A model generated the notes under the pieces. That model made no database searches, was not told the origin of the DNA, and saw only the letters and a list, made by a program, of their open reading frames with translations. A program made the position numbers and the translations under genes. This document shows positions 4,885 to 13,284 of a DNA stretch of 64,000 nucleotides, piece after piece (within the stretch, counting starts at the first letter, position 1; every line of letters starts with the position of its first letter). The DNA is from Flavobacterium gyeonganense (GTDB taxonomy: Bacteria > Bacteroidota > Bacteroidia > Flavobacteriales > Flavobacteriaceae): assembly GCF_029625295.1 (NCBI RefSeq), contig NZ_CP121112.1, positions 2,666,001 to 2,730,000 of the forward strand, in the 5' to 3' direction.

Positions 4885-7270
4885 ATCATTATCAAACGGA
4901 GAAGGACTTAACAAAGTTGTCTCAATCATTGCCGAGAAAGTAAATCAGGGCGAAAAAATTGCCGTAGTAGTTTCTGCAAGAGGAAATGCTACAGATGAAT
5001 TAGAATATATTTTAAAAATCGCTGCTAAAAACGGTGATTACAAACGATTATTAGAAAATTTCAAAGCCTATCAGGTCTCAGATTATCCACAGGTTGATTT
5101 ATCGGAAGAATTTACTATTCTGGACAAATTATACGAAGGGGTAAGTCTCATTGGCGATTACAGCAATAAAATCAAAGATCAGATTTTGTCTAAAGGTGAA
5201 TTGCTTTCGGCTAAATTATTAACGGCTATTTTGATTGAAAAAGGTATTCCGGCGAATTTTACCGATTCAAGGGATTTGCTTAAAACAGATTCTAAATTTG
5301 GTGATGCGCAGCCTTTGGAACAGCTTTCCAAAAAAAATGTGGTTAATTATTTTAAAGAACACAATGCAACTGTTAATGTCATAACTGGATTTATTGGTTC
5401 TAATAACAACAACGATACCACAACTTTAGGAAGAAACGGCAGTAATTATACTGCTTCTTTAATTGCCAATTATTTGAATGCAGAAGAATTACAAAATTTC
5501 ACGCATGTTGACGGAATTTATACCGCAAATCCGGATTTAGTTGAAGATGCTAAAAAAATCGAATTTTTATCATTCAATGAAGCGAATGAATTAGCCAATT
5601 TCGGGGCTACAATTCTACATGCGAAAACAATTATTCCTTTGTTGGAAAAAAATATTCCGCTTAGAATCCTAAATACATTCAATCATGAAAATCGCGGCAC
5701 TTTAATCACTTCTGATTCGACTAAAGAAGGGATCAAAACACTTTCGGTTCTTGAAAACGTTTCCCTTTTGAATCTTGAAGGACGCGGATTGCTTGGAAAA
5801 GCAGGAGTTGATGCCCGAATTTTCAAAGTAATGGGAGATCACAATATCAGTGTAAGTATTATTTCGCAGGGTTCTTCAGAAAGAGGAATTGGACTTGTGG
5901 TTGCTACAGATAAAGCAACTACGGCAATGGTGGAATTGGAGAAAGAATTCGAAAATGATTTTTATTCGAAAGATGTAAATCAGATTACGGTAACAGATAA
6001 TGTTTCGGTTATTTCGATTATTGGTCAGGATTTGAGCACATTCCATAAGCCTTATACAGCATTAATCAAAAATAAAATTGTTCCAATATTATTTAACAAC
6101 ACCGTTACGGGTAAAAACGTGAGTTTGGTTGTTAAAAAATCGGAGCTGAATAAAGCTTTAAACGTAATTCACGGAGAGATTTTCGGAGTTTCCAAGAAAA
6201 TCAATATTGCGATTTTTGGACATGGATTGGTTGGCGGAACGCTGATCAACCAAATTTTAGAATCAGCGGATGCTATCGAAAAGCGCAAGGATATCAAGCT
6301 GAATGTTTTTGCAATTGCGAATTCTAAAAAATTGATTTTAAATAAAAACGGTGTAGCTTCTGACTGGAAAAATGAAATTGAGAAAAAAGGACTTGATTAT
6401 ACGATTCAGGATATTATCGATTACGCAGATAAATACCATTTAGAAAATTTAATTGCGATAGATAATACGGCAAGTGCAGCATTTGTAGAAAATTATATCA
6501 AGCTTGCTGAAAGCAGTTTCGATTTAATTTCTTCGAACAAAGTGGCTAATACACTGAGTTATGGTTTTTATAAGGAACTAAGAAAAGTTCTGGCTGAAAA
6601 CCAAAAGAATTATTTATACGAAACTAATGTTGGTGCAGGTTTACCCTTAATTGATACGATAAAATTACTTCATCTTTCTGGTGAGAACATCACTAAGATA
6701 AAAGGTGTTTTCTCTGGTACATTGAGCTATTTATTTAATAATTTCTCTGCAAAAGAGGCTCCGTTTAGTGAAATCCTGCAGGAAGCTATTGATAACGGAT
6801 ATACAGAACCAGATCCTCGTGAAGATTTATGCGGAAACGATGTGGGAAGAAAATTATTGATTTTGGCAAGAGAATTAGATTTACAGAATGAATTTGAAGA
6901 AATCTCTATTAAGAATTTAATTCCGGAACATTTACGTGAAGGAAATGTTGCCGATTTCTTAACCAAATTAAAAGAATTTGATCCGATTTACGACAAAATA
7001 AAAGCCGACCAAAAACCAAATCACGTTTTAAGATATATTGGTGAATTGTCCGGAGATTTGCAGAATGACAAAGGAAATCTGGAAGTGAAATTGGTTTCAG
7101 TGCCATCAGATACAGCTCTTGGCGGATTAAAAGGCTCTGATTCTTTCTTCGAAATTTACACAGAATCTTACGGAGACCGACCAATTGTAATTCAGGGAGC
7201 CGGAGCGGGATCAGCGGTTACCGCAAGAGGCGTTTTTGGAGATATTTTGAGATTGTCGGATAAAGGGTAA
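4859..7270 (+). CDS. thrA: bifunctional aspartokinase / homoserine dehydrogenase
   Basis: 803 residues. The N-terminal aspartokinase begins MKILKFGGKSL, with regulatory ACT repeats at about residues 300-440. The homoserine dehydrogenase half starts near 447, with nucleotide-binding GHGLVGGTLINQIL, the VGAGLPLIDT segment and the C-terminal GAGAGSAVTARGVFGDI. It supplies homoserine from aspartate for both threonine and methionine. Its overlap with metX and position behind a SAM riboswitch dedicate this copy to methionine supply; a separate threonine-operon copy elsewhere would be expected but is not visible here. Confidence 0.95.
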   Translation: MKILKFGGKSLSNGEGLNKVVSIIAEKVNQGEKIAVVVSARGNATDELEYILKIAAKNGDYKRLLENFKAYQVSDYPQVDLSEEFTILDKLYEGVSLIGDYSNKIKDQILSKGELLSAKLLTAILIEKGIPANFTDSRDLLKTDSKFGDAQPLEQLSKKNVVNYFKEHNATVNVITGFIGSNNNNDTTTLGRNGSNYTASLIANYLNAEELQNFTHVDGIYTANPDLVEDAKKIEFLSFNEANELANFGATILHAKTIIPLLEKNIPLRILNTFNHENRGTLITSDSTKEGIKTLSVLENVSLLNLEGRGLLGKAGVDARIFKVMGDHNISVSIISQGSSERGIGLVVATDKATTAMVELEKEFENDFYSKDVNQITVTDNVSVISIIGQDLSTFHKPYTALIKNKIVPILFNNTVTGKNVSLVVKKSELNKALNVIHGEIFGVSKKINIAIFGHGLVGGTLINQILESADAIEKRKDIKLNVFAIANSKKLILNKNGVASDWKNEIEKKGLDYTIQDIIDYADKYHLENLIAIDNTASAAFVENYIKLAESSFDLISSNKVANTLSYGFYKELRKVLAENQKNYLYETNVGAGLPLIDTIKLLHLSGENITKIKGVFSGTLSYLFNNFSAKEAPFSEILQEAIDNGYTEPDPREDLCGNDVGRKLLILARELDLQNEFEEISIKNLIPEHLREGNVADFLTKLKEFDPIYDKIKADQKPNHVLRYIGELSGDLQNDKGNLEVKLVSVPSDTALGGLKGSDSFFEIYTESYGDRPIVIQGAGAGSAVTARGVFGDILRLSDKG

Positions 7271-7280
7271 TTCGATTAGA

Positions 7281-7368
7281 TTGTCATTGCGAGGAACGAA
7301 GCAATCACATTTGCAAAATCAAGCTTTGTGTAATTGTTAGTGGATTGCTTCGTTCCTCGCAATGACAA
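7281..7368. repeat. 26-bp inverted repeat element
   Basis: Perfect 26-bp arms: TTGTCATTGCGAGGAACGAA (first 20) at 7281-7306 and its reverse complement at 7343-7368, separated by 36 bp. This palindromic type is familiar from many bacterial genomes as a dispersed intergenic hairpin. Here it fills the gap between thrA and the osmC-like gene and could act as a transcription or mRNA-end barrier. Confidence 0.85.
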
Positions 7369-7395
7369 GAATAAAAAACAAAAAACAACAACACA

Positions 7396-7827
7396 ATGAA
7401 AATAACATTAGACAGAGTAAACGAAAACTTCCATTTTCAATTAAAAAATGAACGTGGACATCTAGTAAATGTAGATGCGAGACCTGAATTTGGGGGTAAT
7501 GATATGGGGCCAAGCCCAATGGAATTGGTTTTGATGGGTGTAGCAGGCTGCAGCGGAATTGATATGATCTCAATACTTAAGAAACAACGTCAGGAAATCA
7601 CTTCTTTTAAAGCTGAGGTTGAAGGCGAGCGCGTACAGGTAGGAGAAGCAAAGCCATTTAAAGATATTTATGTAGTTTTTTCTTTGGAAGGAAATATCAA
7701 AGAAGATAAAGCTGCAAAAGCGGCACAACTATCTTTCGAAAAATATTGCTCAGTTTCTAAAACAGTAGAACCAACTGCCACGATACACTACAAGGTAATT
7801 TTGAACGGTGTAGAATTAGAAAAATAA
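7396..7827 (+). CDS. OsmC family protein
   Basis: 143 residues of the OsmC/Ohr fold. The signature SPMELVLMGVAGCSGIDM contains the first redox cysteine, and a second lies in FEKYCSVSKTVEPTA. Members reduce organic peroxides or act on small thiol substrates. The spacing (Cys about residue 55, second Cys about 118) suits the YhfA-like subgroup. It lies between thrA and metZ in the same direction, which suggests a link to thiol metabolism, but the substrate cannot be read from sequence. Confidence 0.88.
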   Translation: MKITLDRVNENFHFQLKNERGHLVNVDARPEFGGNDMGPSPMELVLMGVAGCSGIDMISILKKQRQEITSFKAEVEGERVQVGEAKPFKDIYVVFSLEGNIKEDKAAKAAQLSFEKYCSVSKTVEPTATIHYKVILNGVELEK

Positions 7828-7944
7828 AATAATTAGAAAAATAAAATAATTAGAAAATTAGAGAATGAGATAATTCAAAATAAACATTGAATATCAACTC
7901 TAAACAGTTTGAGTTTTAAGTGCTGGTTATTGCCGATTGCAAAA

Positions 7945-7968
7945 AACTTGAAACTTAAAACTTGAAAC
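7945..7968 (+). repeat. AACTTGAAAC phrase repeat before metZ
   Basis: Two copies of AACTTGAAAC a few bases apart, 17 nt before the metZ start. The same phrase occurs before cysD, cysN and metF. Confidence 0.6.
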
Positions 7969-7984
7969 AAGAAAAACAAATAAA

Positions 7985-9157
7985 ATGAACGAACAAGAAT
8001 TTGGTTTTGAAACTCAGGCCATCAGAACACATCTAGAGAAATCACAATTTCAGGAGCACTCAACTCCTTTGTATTTATCTTCAAGTTTTGTCTTTGAAGA
8101 TGCCGAGGATATGAGAGCGTCTTTCACTGAAGAAAAAGTACGTAATATCTACTCACGTTTCAGTAATCCAAACACAACAGAGTTTGTAGATAAGGTTTGT
8201 GCTATGGAAGGTGCAGAGGCAGGATACGCTTTTGCAACGGGTATGGCAGCGATTTATTCGACTTTTGCGGCTTTGTTGGATTCAGGAGATCATATTGTTT
8301 CTGCAGGAAGTGTTTTTGGCTCAACTCACGCGTTGTTTATGACTTATTTTCCAAAATGGAATATAGAAACCACTTATTTTGATATCAATAAACCGGAAAC
8401 CATAGAAGGTTTTATCAAATCAAATACTAAAATTTTATACGCTGAAACGCCTACAAATCCAGGTGTTGATGTAATTGATTTGGAATTATTAGGACAAATA
8501 GCCAAAAAACATAATCTGATTTTAATAATTGACAACTGTTTTGCTACGCCATATATTCAACAGCCAATTAAATACGGAGCGCACATCGTAGTTCATTCTG
8601 CTACAAAATTAATGGATGGGCAAGGACGTGTTTTAGGAGGTGTTGCGGTTGGTGATGCAGAGTTAATTCGTAAAATATATTTGTTTTCAAGAAATACAGG
8701 TCCGGCAATGTCTCCGTTTAATGCATGGGTATTGTCAAAAAGTTTAGAGACTTTGGCTGTTCGTGTTGACAGACATTGCGAAAATGCCTTAAAAGTTGCC
8801 GAATTTTTAGAAAGTCACCCAAATGTAAACAGTGTGAAATATCCTTTCTTGAAATCACACCCAAAATATGAAATTGCCAAAAAGCAAATGCTTTTAGGAG
8901 GTAACATTATTGCATTTGAAATTAAAGGCGGAATCGAAGCAGGACGTAAATTTTTGGATAAAATTCAATTGTGCTCACTTTCAGCAAATATCGGTGATGT
9001 AAAAACAATTGTTACGCATCCGGCATCAACTACACACAGCAAATTATCTTTGGAAGAGAAACTAGCTGTTGGAATTACGGAAGGTTTAGTGCGCGTTTCT
9101 GTAGGTTTGGAAACAGTAAAAGACGTTATTGCTGATTTAGAGCAAGCCCTTTCCTGA
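7985..9157 (+). CDS. metZ: O-succinylhomoserine sulfhydrylase-like trans-sulfuration enzyme
   Basis: 390-residue PLP enzyme of the Cys/Met family with pyridoxal lysine in HSATKLMDGQGRVLGG, a signature typical of MetZ. The N-terminal FETQAIRTHLEKSQFQEHST and the end HPASTTHSKLSLEEK also match that group. It makes homocysteine directly from an acylhomoserine and sulfide. It could also act on acetylhomoserine, given that MetX is encoded nearby. It is the second such enzyme in the window, paralogous to MetY at 1309, but it lacks the leader-peptide attenuators. Cystathionine gamma-synthase activity is the main alternative. Confidence 0.88.
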   Translation: MNEQEFGFETQAIRTHLEKSQFQEHSTPLYLSSSFVFEDAEDMRASFTEEKVRNIYSRFSNPNTTEFVDKVCAMEGAEAGYAFATGMAAIYSTFAALLDSGDHIVSAGSVFGSTHALFMTYFPKWNIETTYFDINKPETIEGFIKSNTKILYAETPTNPGVDVIDLELLGQIAKKHNLILIIDNCFATPYIQQPIKYGAHIVVHSATKLMDGQGRVLGGVAVGDAELIRKIYLFSRNTGPAMSPFNAWVLSKSLETLAVRVDRHCENALKVAEFLESHPNVNSVKYPFLKSHPKYEIAKKQMLLGGNIIAFEIKGGIEAGRKFLDKIQLCSLSANIGDVKTIVTHPASTTHSKLSLEEKLAVGITEGLVRVSVGLETVKDVIADLEQALS

Positions 9158-9191
9158 TTTTGAATTCCTTAGGTAATTATTTCAATTATAG

Positions 9192-9240
9192 AAATGACGA
9201 TTTTAATGGTAATTTTTACTATTAAATCGTCATTTGATTT
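9192..9240 (+). terminator. terminator after metZ
   Basis: AAATGACGATTT (from 9192) pairs with AAATCGTCATTT (ending 9235), followed by GATTTT. Strong long stem. Confidence 0.75.
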
Positions 9241-9317
9241 TAGTGTTTGTTATTACAAAAAGTATATTTTTGTTTTTTATACGAAGTTTATACTAACAAA
9301 TAACAAATACCTAACTC

Positions 9318-9818
9318 ATGAGTAACTCTACTTATATTCTTGATGACAAATTATTAGCTTCTAGCGGAAGCCGTTTTCTAAACTATATTTTAGATATTGT
9401 TGTCATCATTGCTTTAATCTTTGCTTTGTCTTTTATTTTTGCTGTCCTGGCAAGTCTTTTGGATTTAAATGAATTCTTATTGTGGATGGGGAATTTGAGT
9501 GATTGGGAAGGGCAATTGATTTTTGTGGTAATTTCTATTTTTTATTATTCACTTACTGAAGGTCTTTTTGGAAGATCTTTGGGTAAATTAATTACAGGAA
9601 CTGTTGTTGTAGATGAAAATGGAGAAAAACCTTCGTTCGGAATTATTCTTAAAAGAACATTATGCCGGTTAATTCCTTTTGACGGCTTTTCCTTTTTAGG
9701 AAGCAGAGGCTGGCATGACTCTATTTCTAATACCTATGTTGTAAACAAAAAAGATTTAGAAAATGAAGTAAAGTTATTTCATGAATTTAATTTAATTGGA
9801 AGTAAAGAAGTAATTTGA
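9318..9818 (+). CDS. RDD family membrane protein
   Basis: 166 residues with an RDD-type layout. The polar N-terminus (LASSGSRFLNYILDIVV) starts the first membrane segment, a second lies near residues 40-50, and a third near 75 (LIFVVISIFYYSLTEG). The following FGRSLGKLITGTVVVDE and LKRTLCRLIPFD are family hallmarks. Function unknown; some relatives act in ion antiport. Stands alone between a terminator and the Rrf2 gene. Confidence 0.85.
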   Translation: MSNSTYILDDKLLASSGSRFLNYILDIVVIIALIFALSFIFAVLASLLDLNEFLLWMGNLSDWEGQLIFVVISIFYYSLTEGLFGRSLGKLITGTVVVDENGEKPSFGIILKRTLCRLIPFDGFSFLGSRGWHDSISNTYVVNKKDLENEVKLFHEFNLIGSKEVI

Positions 9819-9959
9819 TAGGTATTGTAGTATTTAACATTTTACCTTATGTTTTTTTCCATTTAAAAAGCTTATTTTTGATGCATAAAAAAGTGGGCTG
9901 CTTATTTAGCTAAGCGAATAATAAAAAATTAAAAGCAGTTTACAATCTAAATCTTAAAA

Positions 9960-10370
9960 ATGCTTTCAAAGAAAACAAAATACGGAATTAAAGCTTTGAC
10001 ATATTTGGCCAGACGCGAAAATAATGAGCCGGTTCAAATTGCTGAGATAGCCAAAAACGAACATATTTCAATTAAATTCCTGGAAAGTATTTTATTACTG
10101 TTGAGAAACTCCGGTTTTTTGGGTGCCAAAAAAGGAAAAGGCGGAGGCTATTATCTGATTAAAGAACCAAAAGATATCAGTATGGCAAAAGTCTATCGTA
10201 TTCTTGAAGGTCCAATAGCACTGTTGCCTTGTGCAAGCCATAATTTTTATGAAAAGTGCGATGATTGCGATGATGAGACTACTTGTGCTGCAAGACGTCT
10301 GATGACTGAAGTTCGTGACAATACACTCAAAATACTAGAAAGCAATTCTTTGGCAGATATTGCATTTTAA
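9960..10370 (+). CDS. Rrf2 family transcriptional regulator (CymR/IscR-like)
   Basis: 136 residues. The winged helix occupies about 1-70 (KTKYGIKALTYLAR, GAKKGKGGGYYL). Four cysteines (91, 100, 103, 109) in PCASHNFYEKCDDC form a likely Fe-S binding site. Rrf2 proteins sense Fe-S status or, as in CymR, sulfur supply. Its place just upstream of two TauE-type transporters and the sulfate assimilation operon makes it a candidate regulator of that operon, which is inferred from position only. It ends at a bidirectional terminator shared with the convergent gene. Confidence 0.9.
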   Translation: MLSKKTKYGIKALTYLARRENNEPVQIAEIAKNEHISIKFLESILLLLRNSGFLGAKKGKGGGYYLIKEPKDISMAKVYRILEGPIALLPCASHNFYEKCDDCDDETTCAARRLMTEVRDNTLKILESNSLADIAF

Positions 10371-10390
10371 TTTTACCAGATTAATAATAA

Positions 10391-10430
10391 AAAATGACCA
10401 TTTCTAAAAATTTCAGAAATGGTCATTTTT
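10391..10430. terminator. bidirectional terminator between Rrf2 and TauE genes
   Basis: AAAATGACCATTTCT (10391-10405) pairs with AGAAATGGTCATTTTT (10415-10430), with A and T runs on either side, suited to stop both convergent genes. Confidence 0.85.
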
Positions 10431-10444
10431 ATGTATGTTTTAAT

Positions 10445-11227
10445 CTAAAAAATCAATTTATATCCCGCTAAAAAAAGCATGACTGCAATTGCGTTTCTAA
10501 GAAATTGATCCGGAACTTTTCCGCTTAGCATACTTCCGATAAAAATACCCGGAAGAGATCCCAATAACAATTGTCCCAATAATATCAAATCCAGGTTTCC
10601 CATTGAGGCATGTCCAACGCCCGCAACTAATGTTAACGGAACAGCATGTGCAATTTCAGTTCCCACTAAACGTGGTGTTGGTAATAAAGGATACAGAAAG
10701 AATAATGTAACTGTACCTAATGCGCCGGCTCCAATAGAAGTAAGAGTTACTGTGGCGCCTAATAAAACACCAATTGCGATGGTCAGCATATTTTGAGTGG
10801 TGCTTTCGCTGTGAAATTTATCACCGGCATGTTTTTGAGAAAACTTTAATATCCTTTGTTTAAATATAATAGCTACCGATGTAAAAAGTAACGCCCAGCC
10901 TAAACTTTTTTTAATAACCTGATTTACAGTTTCAACATCTGTTTTAATATTATTTAGAATCCATAAAGTCAGTAAGGCTGCCGGAACACTTCCTAAGGTT
11001 AGCCAGCCTGTAATGGACCAGTTTATATTACTTTTTTTATTGTGCACAAATACCCCCCCCATTTTGGTAAAAGCAGCATAAAGTAAATCCGTACCTACAG
11101 CTTTTGTCGGGGGGATACCAAAATATAATAAAATTGGTGTCATTAAAGAGCCACCTCCAACTCCTGTTAGGCCTACTACAAAGCCAACAACTAAACCTGC
11201 AATAACTAAACCTATTTGAAAATCCAT
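10445..11227 (-). CDS. sulfite exporter TauE/SafE family transporter
   Basis: 260 residues, multi-spanning membrane protein. It has two TSUP half motifs, GLTGVGGGSLMTPILLYF near the N-terminus and GATVTLTSIGAGALGTVTL in the second half. TSUP proteins move sulfite, sulfonates or other sulfur compounds across the inner membrane. It is divergent from a second TSUP gene heading the sulfate-assimilation operon, so a role in sulfur uptake or sulfite export is plausible. Substrate not decidable from sequence. Confidence 0.9.
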   Translation of the reverse strand: MDFQIGLVIAGLVVGFVVGLTGVGGGSLMTPILLYFGIPPTKAVGTDLLYAAFTKMGGVFVHNKKSNINWSITGWLTLGSVPAALLTLWILNNIKTDVETVNQVIKKSLGWALLFTSVAIIFKQRILKFSQKHAGDKFHSESTTQNMLTIAIGVLLGATVTLTSIGAGALGTVTLFFLYPLLPTPRLVGTEIAHAVPLTLVAGVGHASMGNLDLILLGQLLLGSLPGIFIGSMLSGKVPDQFLRNAIAVMLFLAGYKLIF

Positions 11228-11450
11228 AAATAAAAGTTTGGCGCAAAAATAGAAACAATTTTATAATTATCCTATGGAAATGGTAGGCTTTAAAAGTGTA
11301 TCTTTGAAACTTTAAATAATTTTGAGTATATGTGTCTTAAAAACAATGATATATGATTTTAGATTTATTGAATTTATTTATTAACCTATTAAAATATCCT
11401 TAAAATTTGATTTTAAGAAGTTTAGAAGTGTAAAAAGTTAAAGAATTGTT

Positions 11451-11479
11451 TTGATATTTAGAAATAAGTAGTAATTTTG
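11451..11479 (+). promoter_or_regulatory. promoter of sulfate assimilation operon
   Basis: TTG (11451-11453), 18 nt, TAATTTTG (11472-11479), a full consensus match. Transcription start near 11486, giving a 5' UTR of about 50 nt. The stretch 11252-11450 upstream of it holds nothing I recognise. Confidence 0.75.
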
Positions 11480-11494
11480 CTTTTCAATCTACTA

Positions 11495-11530
11495 ACCCGA
11501 TAGGGTAATGGATTTTAGCAAGGAAACCCT
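11495..11530 (+). promoter_or_regulatory. compact alternative-pairing element in operon 5' UTR
   Basis: ACCC (11495-11498) can pair with GGGT (11503-11506). The overlapping AGGGT (11502-11506) can instead pair with ACCCT (11526-11530), which lies 7 nt before the ATG. The two helices exclude each other, or form a small pseudoknot-like fold over nearly the entire 5' UTR. No known riboswitch class is recognised. Confidence 0.35.
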
Positions 11531-11536
11531 GTAATT

Positions 11537-12438
11537 ATGGAGAAAGAATTAAAAATTAATACTGTTGATGTTAAGTTTTTTGCATCGATAAAAGAAAAGT
11601 TATGGATAGGGATACCTGTTGTTTTATTAATAGGTTTGCTAAGTACGCTGATTTATAATCATCATGCCGAGTTTTCATGGGAAGGATTTATTGGAGGATT
11701 TAATCAGGAGTTTTTAGTTTTTTTGCAATTGGTGTTTTTGCGCAATTGGTAGACGGTACTTTAGGAATGGGTTATGGCGCGACTTCAACTTCATTTTTAT
11801 TGGCTTACGGTGTTCCGCCTGTAATTAGTAGCACAGGAGTTCACGTAGCAGAAATGTTTACGACAGGAGCATCTGCAATATCGCATCATAAATTTGGAAA
11901 TATCAATAAAAAACTGGTAAAAAACTTATTGATACCGGGTGTTTTAGGTTCCGTAACAGGAGCATATTTGTTGTCCGATGTTATTGATGGTGATTTTATA
12001 AAGCCGTTTATTGCTGTTTATATGATTGTTCTGGCATTGATAATCATTAGAAAAGCCTCAAGAAAAAGTATCGTTAAAAAGAAAACAAAAAAATTAGGAA
12101 TTCTGGCTACTTTTGGAGGTTTTATGGATTCTGTAGGAGGTGGCGGATGGGGACCAATTGTTACTTCAACTTTATTAGGAAGAGGCAGAAACCCACGTTA
12201 TACAATTGGTTCTGTAAATGCAGCAGAATTTGCGGTTTCATTTGCAAGCGGAATTACATTTATGCTTTTCGGAGGAATTGCAGGATGGCAAATCATTATA
12301 GGATTGATTTTAGGAGGAGTTCTAGCTGCTCCATTAGCTGCTTATTTGGTTAACAAAATCAAAAGAAAACCAATGATGATTGCAGTAGGAGTATTAATTA
12401 TTTTGTTGAGTTTAAAAACATTATCTAAATTATTGTAA
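11537..12438 (+). pseudogene. TauE/SafE family transporter with frameshift in a T run
   Basis: First gene of the sulfate assimilation operon. Reading breaks in a run of seven T (11718-11724). With eight T the frame would run through VFFAIGVFAQLVDGTLGMGY into the rest of the protein, giving about 300 residues. The second half has the TSUP motifs (LGMGYGATSTSFLLAYG, GGFMDSVGGGGWGPI). As written, the first frame stops at 11752, and a downstream ATG at 11746 could give a truncated 230-residue product. A sequencing miscall, slippage-tolerant expression or true decay are all possible. Everything else in the protein looks intact, so decay, if real, is recent. Confidence 0.8.
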
Positions 12439-12464
12439 ATTTTTTTTAGGAAGGAAAGAGAATT

Positions 12465-13175
12465 ATGAGTGCGACAATTATACAATCACTGTTAGATAAA
12501 ACGAAAGATTTTTCAATTGAAGAGACTTTTACTTTTCTGGCTGCAGAATATCCGGGAAAAGTAATTTTCTCTACATCTTTTGGTCAGGAAGATCAGGTAA
12601 TTACGGATTTCATTGCAAAAAGTAACACAGATATTACGGTGTTTACTTTAGACACAGGAAGATTGTTTCAGGAAACTTATGATGTTTTCCATAAGACATT
12701 AAAAAAATATAAAAAACATATTGAGGTTTATTTTCCGGAAGCGACAGCGGTTGAAAATTTGCTTCAGACAAAAGGCCCGAATAGCTTTTACGATTCGGTT
12801 GAAAACAGAAAAGAATGCTGTTTTATCCGAAAAGTGGTTCCGTTGCGAAAAGCTTTGGCAGGAAATGCAGTCTGGATTACGGGTTTAAGAGCAGAGCAAT
12901 CAGAAAACAGAAACGATTTGCAACTTTTTGAATATGACGGAGGCTTTGACATTATCAAATTCAACCCGTTATTAAGATGGACTTTGCAGGAAGTTGAAGA
13001 TTATTTACAGAAAAACAATGTCCCTCAAAACGCATTACATAAAAAAGGCTTTGTAAGTATCGGTTGCGCACCTTGTACGAGAGCTATTTTTCCGGGAGAA
13101 GATATCAGGGCTGGAAGATGGTATTGGGAATCAAGTCACAAAGAATGTGGTTTGCACGGTATTAAGAAAGAGTAG
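12465..13175 (+). CDS. cysH: assimilatory adenylyl-sulfate (APS/PAPS) reductase
   Basis: 236 residues of the CysH family. Pairs of cysteines in KECCFIRKVVPL and GCAPCTRAI are the [4Fe-4S] ligands that mark APS-type reductases, and the C-terminal KECGLH holds the catalytic cysteine. It reduces activated sulfate to sulfite using thioredoxin. No APS kinase (cysC) is seen in this operon, consistent with direct APS use. It lies 26 nt after the transporter gene and about 110 nt before cysD. Confidence 0.95.
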   Translation: MSATIIQSLLDKTKDFSIEETFTFLAAEYPGKVIFSTSFGQEDQVITDFIAKSNTDITVFTLDTGRLFQETYDVFHKTLKKYKKHIEVYFPEATAVENLLQTKGPNSFYDSVENRKECCFIRKVVPLRKALAGNAVWITGLRAEQSENRNDLQLFEYDGGFDIIKFNPLLRWTLQEVEDYLQKNNVPQNALHKKGFVSIGCAPCTRAIFPGEDIRAGRWYWESSHKECGLHGIKKE

Positions 13176-13231
13176 AGAAGCAAGAAGAGAGAGAATAAAA
13201 TAAAAGTGGAAAGTATTAGATCTGGTTAAGA

Positions 13232-13255
13232 AACTTGAAACCTAAAACTTGAAAC
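13232..13255 (+). repeat. AACTTGAAAC phrase repeat before cysD
   Basis: AACTTGAAAC, four bases, AACTTGAAAC, 29 nt before the cysD start. Same phrase as at 7945, 14254 and 25637. Confidence 0.6.
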
Positions 13256-13284
13256 AGTATAAAATATCAAATAAAATATCAAAA

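Noticed and set aside
7827..7944. AT-rich repeats (TAAAATAATTAGAAAA twice) as a regulatory site
   Set aside because: Low-complexity duplication with no palindrome or link to the promoter pattern.
13249..13284. Upstream TTG start for cysD
   Set aside because: It would begin inside the AACTTGAAAC repeat; family proteins begin at the MSS start at 13285.
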